Of a stretch of DNA of 64,000 nucleotides, positions 18,605-26,757 are shown piece by piece. Origin of the DNA: Pengzhenrongella sp031582905 (GTDB lineage Bacteria; Actinomycetota; Actinomycetes; Actinomycetales; Cellulomonadaceae); contig NZ_CP133990.1 in the NCBI RefSeq assembly GCF_031582905.1, positions 310,001 to 374,000 on the forward strand, read 5' to 3'. The translations under genes were made by a program, and so were the position numbers. Under the pieces are notes generated by a model, which did not search any database, was not told where the DNA came from, and saw only the letters and a list, made by a program, of their open reading frames with translations. Each line of letters starts with the position of its first letter. Positions within the stretch are counted from its first letter, which is position 1.

Positions 18605-19083
18605 GCACGGGGACGAGCGGAGCGCCGGGCGACGCCGTCGCCGTGCTCCGGCCGCTCACCACGGCGGACCTGCCGGCACTGGTCGACCTCGAGCGCGAGC
18701 TGTTCGGCGCGGGGGCGTGGTCGGCCGCCATGCTCGCCGAGGAGCTGGCGGGGCCGGGACGCTGGTACCTCGGGCTCGCGCCGGGACGGGAGGCGCCGCC
18801 CGTGGGGTACGCCGGCCTGTGGTTCGACGGCGACGACGCCCAGGTCATGACGATCGGCGTCGCGACCGCCCACCAGGGACGCGGCCTCGGGAGGCTGCTG
18901 CTCGACGGGCTCGTCGACCGCGCCCGCGAGCTCGGGGCCGCGTCCGTGCTGCTCGAGGTGCGCGTCGACAACGCGCCGGCGCTCGCGCTGTACGAGCGCG
19001 CCGGCTTCGCGCGGCTCGGCCGGCGGCGGGGCTACTACCAGCCCGAGAACGTCGACGCCTTCACGATGCGGCTCGCGCTGTGA
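18601..19083 (+). CDS. rimI: Ribosomal-protein-alanine N-acetyltransferase RimI (GNAT)
   Basis: A 160-aa GNAT-fold acetyltransferase. The acetyl-CoA loop is TIGVATAHQGRGLGRLLLDG, and the RimI-like end EVRVDNAPALALYERAGFA with YYQPENVDAFTM is present. RimI acetylates the N-terminus of S18 and possibly other proteins. It overlaps tsaB (ATGA) and the following sulfurtransferase (GTGA), as part of a tightly coupled series. Confidence 0.9.
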   Translation: MSTGTSGAPGDAVAVLRPLTTADLPALVDLERELFGAGAWSAAMLAEELAGPGRWYLGLAPGREAPPVGYAGLWFDGDDAQVMTIGVATAHQGRGLGRLLLDGLVDRARELGAASVLLEVRVDNAPALALYERAGFARLGRRRGYYQPENVDAFTMRLAL

Positions 19084-19961
19084 GGGCCGGTCGCGATCCG
19101 GCCGACGACGCCCGCACCCGGGTGCTGGTCGACGCCGCCACCCTGGCCCGGCTCCTGGAGGCAGGTGCGCCGGTGACCGTCCTCGACGTCCGCTGGGCGC
19201 TCGGCCGCACCGACGGGCGCGCCCAGCACGCCGCCGGGCACGTGCCGGGCGCCGTCTACGTCGACCTCGACACCGAGCTCGCGGCGCCGCCGTCGGCCGC
19301 GGCGGGACGTCACCCGCTGCCCGTGCTCGCCGACCTGGAGCGCGCGGCCCGGCGCTGGGGCGTGCGCGCCGGTGTGCCGGTGGTCGCGTACGACGCGGTC
19401 GGCGGGATGTCCGCCGCCCGCGCGTGGTGGCTGCTGCGGTGGGCCGGGCGCACCGACGTGCGCCTGCTCGACGGCGGCGTCGACGCGTGGGTCGCGGCCG
19501 GTGGGACGCTCGAGATCGGCGACGTCGTGCCCGCGCCGGGGGACGTCGTCCTGCGCCCGGGTGCCCTGCCCACGCTGGGCGCCGACGGCGCGGCCGCCCT
19601 CGCCGCGGCGCCGGACGGCGTCCTCCTCGACGCGCGCGCGGCCGAGCGCTACCGCGGCGAGGTCGAGCCGGTCGACCCGCGCGCCGGGCACGTCCCCGGT
19701 GCGGTGAGCCTGCCGACCGCCGGGAACCTCACGGCGGACGGCCGGTTCGCCCCGGCCGGCGTGCTCCGCGACCGCTTCGCCGCCACCGGGGCGGTGGACC
19801 GGCGTCCCGTCGGGGTCATGTGCGGGTCGGGGGTCACCGCGGCGCACGAGGCGGCCGCCCTCGCGACCCTCGGCGTCGAGGCCGCGCTGTACCCGGGGTC
19901 GTGGTCCCAGTGGTCCGCCGACGGCGCCCGCCCGGTCGCCGTCGGCCCCGACCCGGGCTGA
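19080..19961 (+). CDS. Sulfurtransferase with two rhodanese domains
   Basis: A 293-aa tandem rhodanese, as in thiosulfate or 3-mercaptopyruvate sulfurtransferases. The N-terminal inactive domain has VLDVRWALGR, HVPGAVYVDLD and YDAVGGMSAARAWWLLRW. The C-terminal domain has HVPGAVSLPTAGN and the catalytic loop MCGSGVTA with Cys about residue 248. The CGSGVTA loop resembles mercaptopyruvate-type enzymes. It starts at GTG 19080 inside the rimI stop, which ties it to the tsa operon. It is not a usual member of that operon in Mycobacterium. Confidence 0.85.
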   Translation: MRAGRDPADDARTRVLVDAATLARLLEAGAPVTVLDVRWALGRTDGRAQHAAGHVPGAVYVDLDTELAAPPSAAAGRHPLPVLADLERAARRWGVRAGVPVVAYDAVGGMSAARAWWLLRWAGRTDVRLLDGGVDAWVAAGGTLEIGDVVPAPGDVVLRPGALPTLGADGAAALAAAPDGVLLDARAAERYRGEVEPVDPRAGHVPGAVSLPTAGNLTADGRFAPAGVLRDRFAATGAVDRRPVGVMCGSGVTAAHEAAALATLGVEAALYPGSWSQWSADGARPVAVGPDPG

Positions 19962-19980
19962 CGCGCCGCGGGAGCGTCAG
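19958..19980. terminator. Hairpin spanning both stop codons of a convergent pair
   Basis: CTGACGC (19958-19964) pairs with GCGTCAG (19974-19980) across a nine-base loop. The stop codons of the sulfurtransferase gene (+) and the nitroreductase gene (-) each lie in one arm. The arrangement resembles the one between dedA and coaA. It is a possible short bidirectional terminator. Confidence 0.35.
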
Positions 19981-20615
19981 ACCTCGGCGGAGACCTGGTC
20001 CCAGCTCAGCCGCGGCGCGCGGGGCCGGACCGACTCCGGACCGGCGGGCGTGCCGACGTTGAGCACCATGATCGAGCGCCAGCCGTTGTCGGCGAAGAAC
20101 TCCGCGTCGATGCCGGTGGCGTCCATGCCGGCCATCGGGCCGACGTGCAGCCCGGCCGCGCGCAGCCCGACGATGAGGTAGCCGGCCTGGAGCCAGGCCG
20201 AGGACCGGGCGAGCGCCTCGCGCGCGTCGGGGTCGGGGAACATCCCGTGCGGGTCCGGCAGGTGCGGGGCGAGCACGTCGAGGTGCTCGTGGAAGTCCCG
20301 GTCCGCCGCCACGACGAGCGTCAGCGGCGCGGCGAGCACGCGGGCGCGGTTGCCCTCGGCCATGTGCGCGGCGAGGCGCTCGCGGCCCTCCGCCGAGCGG
20401 ACGACGAGCGTCCGCATCGGGACGGTGTTCATCAGCGTCGGTCCCCAGCGCACGAGGTCGTGCACCGCCTCGAGCTGGGCGTCCGTGACCTCGCCGTCGG
20501 CGAAGGCGTTGACCGTCCGCGCCTCCCGGAAGAGCAGGTCCGCGACGTCGTCGCCCACGGCCAGGCCGCTCGGGGTGAAGTCGAGGTCGTCCAGGGCGGT
20601 GGTGTCGGTGCTCAT
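19977..20615 (-). CDS. Nitroreductase-family protein, RutE/HadB-like
   Basis: A 212-aa flavin-dependent nitroreductase-fold protein from ATG 20615. VRWGPTLMNTVPMRTLVV and the later SSAWLQAGYLIVGLRAAGLHVGPMAGMD with FFADNGWRSIMVLNVG match the malonic semialdehyde reductase (RutE) subgroup. That subgroup reduces 3-hydroxypropionate-type aldehydes with FMN/NADPH. The true substrate is unknown. It lies antisense between the sulfurtransferase and tsaD genes and so interrupts the tsa gene series. Confidence 0.8.
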   Translation of the reverse strand: MSTDTTALDDLDFTPSGLAVGDDVADLLFREARTVNAFADGEVTDAQLEAVHDLVRWGPTLMNTVPMRTLVVRSAEGRERLAAHMAEGNRARVLAAPLTLVVAADRDFHEHLDVLAPHLPDPHGMFPDPDAREALARSSAWLQAGYLIVGLRAAGLHVGPMAGMDATGIDAEFFADNGWRSIMVLNVGTPAGPESVRPRAPRLSWDQVSAEV

Positions 20616-20758
20616 GACAGGTCGAACCAGCGGGCGGGGAGCGGCTTCCGGCGGCCGGTGTGGGCTGCGTCACGCGGCGGGCGCGACGGTGTCCGGGCGC
20701 ACCGGTGCGGCGCGGCCGGACGCCGCACCGCCCCACCCGCCGCCGTTAGCCTGACGCC

Positions 20759-21802
20759 ATGGCGCTCCCCCTCGTCCTCGGCATCGAGACCTCGTGCGAC
20801 GAGACGGGCGTCGCCCTCGTGCGCGGCGACGATCTGCTGGTCGACGCGGTCGCCAGCTCGATGGACGAGCACGCGCGGTTCGGCGGGATCATCCCCGAGG
20901 TCGCCTCGCGCGCCCACCTCGAGGCGATGGTCCCCACGGTGCAGCGCGCGCTCGACACCGCCGGCGTCGGGCTCGCCGACGTCGACGCGATCGCCGTCAC
21001 CGCCGGCCCGGGGCTGGTGGGTCCGCTGACGATCGGCGCGGCCGCCGCCAAGGCGCTCGCGGTCGGCCTGGACGTCCCGCTGTACGGCGTCAACCACGTC
21101 ATCGGGCACGCCGCCGTCGACGAGCTCGTGCACGGGCCGTTCCCGGAGCGGCTCATGGCCCTCGTCGTCTCCGGCGGGCACTCCTCGCTCCTGCTGGTCG
21201 ACGACATCGCCACCGACGTCACGGAGCTCGGCTCGACCCTCGACGACGCCGCCGGTGAGGCCTTCGACAAGGTCGGCCGCCTGCTCGGCCTGCCCTACCC
21301 CGGCGGGCCGCACATCGACCGGCTCGCGCGCGAGGGCGACCCCGACGCGATCCGCTTCCCCCGTGGGCTGACCGCCGCGAAGGACCAGGAGCGCCACGCG
21401 TACGACTTCTCGTTCTCCGGCCTCAAGACCGCGGTCGCCCGCTGGGTCGAGTCGTGCCAGGACGCCGGCCGCCCGGTCCCGGTGCCCGACGTCGCCGCGT
21501 CGTTCGCCGCCGCCGTCGCGGACGTCCTGACCGCGAAGACCGTCGCCGCCTGCCGTCGGCACGACGTGGGCACGCTCGTCGTCGGCGGCGGGTTCTCCGC
21601 CAACTCCCAGCTGCGCGAGCTGATGGCGACGCGGTGCGCCGACGCCGGCATCGAGCTGCGCATCCCGCCGATCCGGTACTGCACGGACAACGGCGCGATG
21701 ATCGCCGCGCTCGGCGCCGCCGCGGTGCGCCGCGGACTCGAGCCGTCGTCGCTCGACCTGCCGGTCGACTCGTCGATGCCGCTCACCCGCGTCACCGTCT
21801 GA
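20759..21802 (+). CDS. tsaD: tRNA N6-adenosine threonylcarbamoyltransferase TsaD
   Basis: The catalytic subunit for t6A37 formation. It begins LVLGIETSCDETGVAL and has the iron-binding NHVIGHAAVD with His113 and His117, SGGHSSLLLV, the FSFSGLKTAV segment and RYCTDNGAMIAALG. It is 347 aa from ATG 20759. Unlike in many actinobacteria it is split from tsaE-tsaB-rimI by the sulfurtransferase and an antisense nitroreductase gene, so it needs its own promoter in the 143 bp upstream. Confidence 0.96.
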   Translation: MALPLVLGIETSCDETGVALVRGDDLLVDAVASSMDEHARFGGIIPEVASRAHLEAMVPTVQRALDTAGVGLADVDAIAVTAGPGLVGPLTIGAAAAKALAVGLDVPLYGVNHVIGHAAVDELVHGPFPERLMALVVSGGHSSLLLVDDIATDVTELGSTLDDAAGEAFDKVGRLLGLPYPGGPHIDRLAREGDPDAIRFPRGLTAAKDQERHAYDFSFSGLKTAVARWVESCQDAGRPVPVPDVAASFAAAVADVLTAKTVAACRRHDVGTLVVGGGFSANSQLRELMATRCADAGIELRIPPIRYCTDNGAMIAALGAAAVRRGLEPSSLDLPVDSSMPLTRVTV

Positions 21803-21874
21803 GCCGCGTCACCACCTGCGCCGCGTCTCCACGTGGCGCGAGCAGTCCGAGCCGCGTCGGCGCGTGACGGCTCG

Positions 21875-23011
21875 CTACAGCGGCCGGCCCGCCCGCATCT
21901 CGTCGACGAGCGACTGCACGACCGCCCCGAGGTCCCCGCCGTTGCGTCGGGCGACGGCGCGCTGCCGCTGGTAGGACGCGCCGCGGTCGAGGATGGTGTG
22001 CACCCCGCCGAGCTCGTCGGTGCAGCCGAGCCGCGCCGCGGTCGGCTCGAGGTCCGACACCAGACGGCGGACGGCGTCGGTGACGAGCTCTTCGTCGCCC
22101 TCCTTGTTGAGGATGATGATCGCGTCCATGCCGTAGCGCGCCGAGCGCCACTTGTTCTCCTGCACGAACCACGGCGGCATGACGGGCAGCTCGCGGCCCT
22201 CGTCGAGCATCGTCGAGAAGTGCTCGACCAGGCAGTGCATGAGCGCGGACAGCGCCATGAGCTCGGTCTGGTTCGTGGTGCCGTCGCAGACGCGCATCTC
22301 GAGCGTGCCGAACCGCGGGGACGGCCGCACGTCCCAGCGGACCTCGTCGAACTGGTCGATGACGCCGGTGTGCAGCATGTCCGCGACGTACCCCTCGAGC
22401 TGCTCCCAGCGCTCGAACTGGAACGGCAACCCGGCCGTGGGCAGCTGCTGGAACATCAGCGCACGGTTGGAGGCGTACCCGGTGTCCTTACCGCCCCAGA
22501 ACGGGCTCGACGCGGACAGCGACTGCAGGTACGGCAGCGCGGTGAGCACCGCACGGGAGATCGGCAGGACCTTGTCCCGGTCCTCGATGCCCACGTGCAC
22601 GTGGACGCCGTAGATGAGCATCTGCCGGCCCCACCACTGGGTGCGGTCGATGAGCGTGGCGTACCGCTCCTTGTCGGTGACCTTCTGGTTGTTCCACCGC
22701 GCGAAGGGGTGCGTGCCGGCGCACATGAGCTCGACCCGCAGCGGGTCGGTGACCGCGCGCACCTCGTCGATCGCGCGCTGGAGGTCGGCGCCGGCCTCGC
22801 CGACCGTCCGGCACACCTTGGAGACCATCTCGACCGTGTTGAGCAGCAGCTCCTGGCGGATGTTCGGGTGCTCACCGCCGTCCGCGGGCCGGACGGCGTC
22901 CAGCACGGTCGTCGCGACCTGCCGCAGGTCGCCGGAGTCGGCGTCGACGAGCGCGAGCTCCCACTCGATGCCGACGCTCGAGCGGGCGGACTCGGCGAAG
23001 GGGAGCCGCAT
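21875..23011 (-). CDS. Carboxylate-amine ligase, YbdK-type glutamate-cysteine ligase
   Basis: A 378-aa glutamine-synthetase-fold ATP ligase from ATG 23011. FAESARSSVGIEWELALVD at the start, YGVHVHVGIEDRDKVLP, MRVCDG near residue 243 and NKWRSARYG are typical of the YbdK family. These enzymes can form gamma-glutamylcysteine weakly; the biological substrate in actinobacteria is not established. Its start codon overlaps the stop of the upstream methyltransferase gene by one base (TGATG), so the two form an operon. Confidence 0.8.
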   Translation of the reverse strand: MRLPFAESARSSVGIEWELALVDADSGDLRQVATTVLDAVRPADGGEHPNIRQELLLNTVEMVSKVCRTVGEAGADLQRAIDEVRAVTDPLRVELMCAGTHPFARWNNQKVTDKERYATLIDRTQWWGRQMLIYGVHVHVGIEDRDKVLPISRAVLTALPYLQSLSASSPFWGGKDTGYASNRALMFQQLPTAGLPFQFERWEQLEGYVADMLHTGVIDQFDEVRWDVRPSPRFGTLEMRVCDGTTNQTELMALSALMHCLVEHFSTMLDEGRELPVMPPWFVQENKWRSARYGMDAIIILNKEGDEELVTDAVRRLVSDLEPTAARLGCTDELGGVHTILDRGASYQRQRAVARRNGGDLGAVVQSLVDEMRAGRPL

Positions 23012-24222
23012 CAGGCCACCTCTCCGATGCTCGCAGGGGGCGTCACGGGCTCGACCACGAGGACCTGCTGGGAGCCACCGACCCGGGTGAGGACGACGGT
23101 CGCCTCCGCGTCACCGCGCAGGTCGAGCTGCTTGCGCAGCTGCTCGGGGACGACGGCGGTCCCGCGCTTCTTGATGGTCAGCCGTCCCACCCCGCGCTCG
23201 CGCAGGTACGTGCGCAGCCGCTTGAGGCCGAACGGCAGCGTGTCGACGACCCGGTACGCGGTCGCGAGCGGGGTGTCGTGCAGGGCGTCCGCGGTGACGT
23301 ACGCGATGGTCGGGTCCACCAGTCGTCCGTCCACGTCGCGGGCGACCTGGGACACCAGGCCGGCGCGGATGACGGCGCCGTCGGGCTCGTACAGGTAGCT
23401 GCCCACCGCGCCGACCGCGGCCTGACCCGCGCCCTCGTCGCGGACCGCGAGCGCCGAGCCCGCGCGCAGCACGAGGGCGCTGCGGCCCGGGCCGTCCGTG
23501 CGCAACGGGCCGAACCACAGCCCCGCCTCGACGACGTCGCCGCCGACCGAGACCCACTGCGTCTCCGCGTCCGGTGGCAGCGCGCCGTGCGGGATGCCGG
23601 GGCCCACCTTGATCCCGAGTGCGGGGACCTGGGCGGTCAGCGCCTGCACGGCGTCCAGCGGGGGCTCGTAGGCGGCCGGGTCCCACACACGCCGGCCGGA
23701 CGTGACGCGGCGGGCCGGGTCGGCGTAGACGCCGTCGACGCCCTCGGCGCGCAGGTCGAGCGTCAGGCCGTCGTCGTGCCGGACGACGGCGTCGGGGAAG
23801 TGCCGCAGGTTCACCGTCGCGAGCGCCGCGGTGAGCTCGTCGCGGTCGACCGCCAGCACGGCGAGGCCGACACCGGCGAACGCCAGGGCGTCGGCGCCGA
23901 TCCCGCACGTGAGGTCGGCGACCCGGGTGACGCCCGCGTCGACGTAGCGGCGGGCGTGGTGGGCGGCGACCGTCAGTCGCGTGGCCTGCTCGAGGCCGGC
24001 CGCAGTGAACAGCATCCCATCGGCGAAGGTGTCGAGCTTCGCGTGGGCCCGGGCCCGCAACCGGGACTGCGTGAGCGCCGCGGCGACGAGGTCGGGGTCG
24101 ACGCCGTCGCGGCGCAGCTGCTCCGAGATCGCCATGGTGCGGCCTTCGTCGTACGGCGGCAGGCCCGACAGCAGCGCCCACCCCTCAGGGCTGAGCAGCT
24201 TGGTGAGCCCCGCGGCGTCCAT
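23011..24222 (-). CDS. SAM-dependent methyltransferase with THUMP-like domain
   Basis: A 403-aa protein. VADLTCGIGADALAFAGVGL is SAM-binding motif I, AVDRD follows, and YADPARR is the catalytic-loop region. The C-terminal segment from about residue 310 (FGLKRLRTYLRERGVGRLTIKKRGTAV) is the THUMP-like domain of this family. A nucleic-acid substrate is likely but unproven. I use ATG 24222 (MDAAGLTKLLSPEG), where homology-like sequence begins. The upstream in-frame ATG 24273 would add 17 unsupported residues and approach the CIRCE element. Confidence 0.75.
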   Translation of the reverse strand: MDAAGLTKLLSPEGWALLSGLPPYDEGRTMAISEQLRRDGVDPDLVAAALTQSRLRARAHAKLDTFADGMLFTAAGLEQATRLTVAAHHARRYVDAGVTRVADLTCGIGADALAFAGVGLAVLAVDRDELTAALATVNLRHFPDAVVRHDDGLTLDLRAEGVDGVYADPARRVTSGRRVWDPAAYEPPLDAVQALTAQVPALGIKVGPGIPHGALPPDAETQWVSVGGDVVEAGLWFGPLRTDGPGRSALVLRAGSALAVRDEGAGQAAVGAVGSYLYEPDGAVIRAGLVSQVARDVDGRLVDPTIAYVTADALHDTPLATAYRVVDTLPFGLKRLRTYLRERGVGRLTIKKRGTAVVPEQLRKQLDLRGDAEATVVLTRVGGSQQVLVVEPVTPPASIGEVA

Positions 24223-24282
24223 GCGCCGATCCTGCCACGACCCCCTCACGGGCGACCTGGGGAACCGCGCCACCGGCCCGGG

Positions 24283-24309
24283 TTAGCACTCGCCTTGACC
24301 GAGTGCTAA
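24283..24309 (+). promoter_or_regulatory. CIRCE operator (HrcA binding site)
   Basis: TTAGCACTC-N9-GAGTGCTAA is a perfect CIRCE inverted repeat, with arms 24283-24291 and 24301-24309. HrcA binding here represses chaperonin genes and is relieved by heat. It covers the -35 region of the groES promoter. Confidence 0.95.
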
Positions 24310-24323
24310 CGCGTTCCTAGAGT
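24295..24323 (+). promoter_or_regulatory. groES promoter
   Basis: -35 TTGACC lies at 24295-24300, inside the CIRCE spacer, and -10 TAGAGT at 24318-24323, with a 17-bp spacer. The overlap with CIRCE explains repression by blocking RNA polymerase. The expected leader to the GTG start is about 125 nt. Confidence 0.65.
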
Positions 24324-24454
24324 GACCGGTGGCGCTCCCGTCAGGGCGTGCCACCGCACCCCATCCCGGCTCGACCGGCACCCGCGACGACGGCGGGCCG
24401 GACCAGGGTGCTCCACCGGACATCAGCAACTCACACGCGAAGGGGAGGTCCGCA

Positions 24455-24751
24455 GTGTCGGTCTCCATCAAGCCGCTCGAGGACCGCATCGTGGTCAAGA
24501 CGCTCGAGGCAGAGCAGACCACGGCTTCCGGCCTGGTCATCCCGGACAGCGCCAAGGAGAAGCCCCAGGAGGGCGAGGTCCTGGCAGTGGGCCCGGGTCG
24601 CATCGACGACAACGGCAACCGCGTCCCGCTGGACGTGGCCGTGGGTGACAAGGTCATCTACAGCAAGTACGGCGGCACCGAGGTCAAGTACTCCGGCGAG
24701 GAGTTCCTCATCCTCTCGGCTCGCGACATCCTCGCGATCGTCGAGAAGTGA
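24455..24751 (+). CDS. groES: Co-chaperonin GroES
   Basis: A 98-aa GroES, start GTG 24455 after an AAGGGGAGG Shine-Dalgarno region. SIKPLEDRIVVKTLEAEQTT and the mobile loop TASGLVIPDSAKEKPQEG are typical, as is the end VKYSGEEFLILSARDILAIV. It caps the GroEL chamber. No groEL follows: a 20-bp terminator comes 42 bp after the stop and whiB lies beyond on the opposite strand. The chaperonin partner must be encoded elsewhere. Confidence 0.98.
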   Translation: MSVSIKPLEDRIVVKTLEAEQTTASGLVIPDSAKEKPQEGEVLAVGPGRIDDNGNRVPLDVAVGDKVIYSKYGGTEVKYSGEEFLILSARDILAIVEK

Positions 24752-24792
24752 CGACTGCCTGATCTCAGGCGACGGGCCTCGCGCCCGGCACC

Positions 24793-24836
24793 ACGACAGC
24801 GCCCCCACCCGGTCCTCCGGGTGGGGGCGCTGTCGT
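24793..24836 (+). terminator. Strong hairpin terminator of groES
   Basis: A 20-bp perfect inverted repeat with arms 24793-24812 and 24817-24836 and loop TCCT. It lies 42 bp after the groES stop. It marks groES as a monocistronic unit. Confidence 0.85.
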
Positions 24837-24895
24837 CGGGGAGGGGCCTGTCGCGTCGACTCGTCAGCGGGGGTCGGCGGCTGCAGGGACGACGA

Positions 24896-24931
24896 CGCCC
24901 CCGCACCCGGATCTCCCCGGGGGCGGGGGCG
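24896..24931 (-). terminator. Hairpin terminator of whiB
   Basis: A 15-bp stem with one mismatch (24896-24910 with 24917-24931, loop ATCTCC). It lies 30 bp past the end of the minus-strand whiB gene. With the groES hairpin it forms back-to-back terminators for this convergent pair. Confidence 0.65.
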
Positions 24932-24961
24932 CTGCCTGTCGTGCTGTTCGCTGAGCTGGTC

Positions 24962-25258
24962 TCAGACCGCTTCGCGGGCGGCGGCCGGCTTGGCGAGGAC
25001 GGCGGCACGCTCGTCCTCCGAGAGCCCGCCCCAGACGCCGTAAGGCTCGCGCACCTTCAGCGACTGCTCGCGGCACTCCTGGATGACCGGGCAGGTCGCG
25101 CAGATCGCCTTGGCGGCCTCCGCGCGACGGCGGCGGGCCGAGCCTCGTTCACCCTCGGGGTGGAAGAACAGGGTGTCGTCCGCATCGCGGCAGGCGCCTT
25201 CGAACTGCCACTCCCACAGGTCCATCACGGGTCCGGGCAGACGCGAGATCTCGGTCAC
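24962..25258 (-). CDS. whiB3: WhiB-family iron-sulfur regulator, WhiB3/WhiD type
   Basis: A 98-aa Wbl protein from GTG 25258 with a good AAGGAGG site. The four Fe-S cysteines are Cys23, Cys53, Cys56 and Cys62 (C-x29-CxxC-x5-C). The turn GVWGGL (74-79) and a basic C-terminus follow. The cysteine positions equal those I recall for M. tuberculosis WhiB3. Synteny also fits: groES-whiB3 in Mycobacterium, whiD next to bldM in Streptomyces. Wbl proteins bind the principal sigma factor and respond to redox state or nitric oxide. The subtype is inferred from synteny and spacing, not a tree. Confidence 0.8.
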   Translation of the reverse strand: MTEISRLPGPVMDLWEWQFEGACRDADDTLFFHPEGERGSARRRRAEAAKAICATCPVIQECREQSLKVREPYGVWGGLSEDERAAVLAKPAAAREAV

Positions 25259-25356
25259 GAGGTCCTCCTTGACGATGCACGGCCCGCTCCAGGTGCGGAG
25301 GGGTCCGTCCGTTCTTGCGATGTTGGTGACCGGCCGTTGCTGCGCCGGTGACCCGA

Positions 25357-25385
25357 ACGCTACAACCGAGCCAGAAGTTGTTCAA
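25357..25385 (-). promoter_or_regulatory. Putative whiB promoter
   Basis: On the minus strand, -35 TTGAAC (25385-25380) and -10 TAGCGT (25362-25357) are 17 bp apart. This would give a leader of about 95 nt before the GTG at 25258. The region between whiB and the divergent MerR gene is less GC-rich than its surroundings. Confidence 0.5.
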
Positions 25386-25522
25386 GTACCTCGTCGGACC
25401 GATTCACGAGCAACTTCGGCTGCAACGGTGCAGGCCATCCGGCCCCCGGCGCAGATGCGCCCCGTGCCTGGCCGCCGGTCCCGCCGGTGGTGATCGCTCC
25501 ATGGGGTCGGCACAATCGGGCC

Positions 25523-26500
25523 ATGACCTCCACTCGGGACCGTGGCGACGACGTCGCCCGGCCTCGGCCGTCGCGCTCCGACGCCCCGCCCGAGGTCCCC
25601 GCGCTGACGGTTGCCGCCGTGGCCCGCCGCCTCGGGGTCGCGCCGGCGACGCTGCGGACGTGGGACCGGCGGTACGGCCTCGGTCCCTCCGAGCACTCGG
25701 CCGGGTCGCACCGTCGGTACACCGCCGACGACGTCGCCCGCCTCCTCGTCATGCGCCGGCTGACCCTCGAGGGAGTCGCACCGGTCGAGGCGGCTCGCGC
25801 CGCGCGCGACGCCGACCCGGCGCTCGCCGGTGACTCCGGCGCCCGGATCCTGCCGCACACCCCGACCGGCGATGCCCCGGCGCGGGCCGCCACCCCCGCC
25901 TCGCTGGTCGAGGCCGCTCTCGCCCAGGACGAGGCGGAGTGCCGCGCGCAGCTCGCGTCGGCCGCCGACGACGTCGCCGCGTGGTGGACCGGTCTCGTCG
26001 AGCCCGCCCGGGCCGGCCTCGCGAGCCGGACCGTCCTCGCCCGCCCCGGCGAGGACCCGGAGGCGGTGCTCGAGGCGTCCGTGCTCGCCGTCCTGCGTGC
26101 CCGCCCCGTGCCGGCCGAGGTGCTGGCCGCCGTCGGGCAACGGGTCGTGCTGCTGCTGGCCCCACCCGACCACGCCCGTCCGCTCGCGCTGCACGCGCTG
26201 GCCGCCGCGCTCACCGACCGCGGCGTCGACGCACGGGTGCTGGCGGGGCCGGTCGACCGCCATCGCGTCCTGGAGCTCGCGGTCATGGTCCGACCGGTCG
26301 CCGTCGCGCTGGTGGGCGAGCAGCCCGCACCCGACCTCGCGATCGTCGGCGAGCTGCACGCGGCCCAGCCCGACCTCCCGCTGTTCGTCGGGCTGGTCGA
26401 CGACGAGGCGGCCGCGACGCTCCCGCTCGACCACGCCGTGCACCGGGCGCGCAGCTTCACCGGCTTGTTCCACGAGGTCCTCGCCGTCTCGCGTCCCTGA
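25523..26500 (+). CDS. MerR-family regulator with cobalamin-binding-like C-terminal domain
   Basis: A 325-aa protein from ATG 25523, with an in-frame ATG at 25487 as a weaker alternative. The MerR helix-turn-helix is around residues 30-75 (LTVAAVARRLGVAPATLRTW then DRRYGLGPSEHSAGSHRRYT). The C-terminal half, with repeated helices and VVLLLAPPDHARPLALHALA, looks like the helical cap plus Rossmann fold of B12-binding CarH/LitR-type regulators. The B12-ligand motif DxHxxG is not visible, so it may not bind cobalamin. Target genes are unknown. It is divergent from whiB. Confidence 0.75.
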   Translation: MTSTRDRGDDVARPRPSRSDAPPEVPALTVAAVARRLGVAPATLRTWDRRYGLGPSEHSAGSHRRYTADDVARLLVMRRLTLEGVAPVEAARAARDADPALAGDSGARILPHTPTGDAPARAATPASLVEAALAQDEAECRAQLASAADDVAAWWTGLVEPARAGLASRTVLARPGEDPEAVLEASVLAVLRARPVPAEVLAAVGQRVVLLLAPPDHARPLALHALAAALTDRGVDARVLAGPVDRHRVLELAVMVRPVAVALVGEQPAPDLAIVGELHAAQPDLPLFVGLVDDEAAATLPLDHAVHRARSFTGLFHEVLAVSRP

Positions 26501-26757
26501 GCGCGTTCGACCGTGCCGCCCGGCGGGACCCGTGACGCGGGAACCAGTGGCGCGCGCCGACGGGGAGCACACAACGGGGCCGCGCAGGAGCGTGCACGCG
26601 GACTGAACACCTTCGGGTGACGTCGGTGTGGCGTTTCACCCGTGGACCACACTCATCCGGAGCATCGCGGCGTCGATATTGGACCTGAACGAGTTGGCGC
26701 CACGGGGCGCCGACCCCCGCGCCATGGACGGTGCGGGCCTGACGTGAGGAGACGTCG

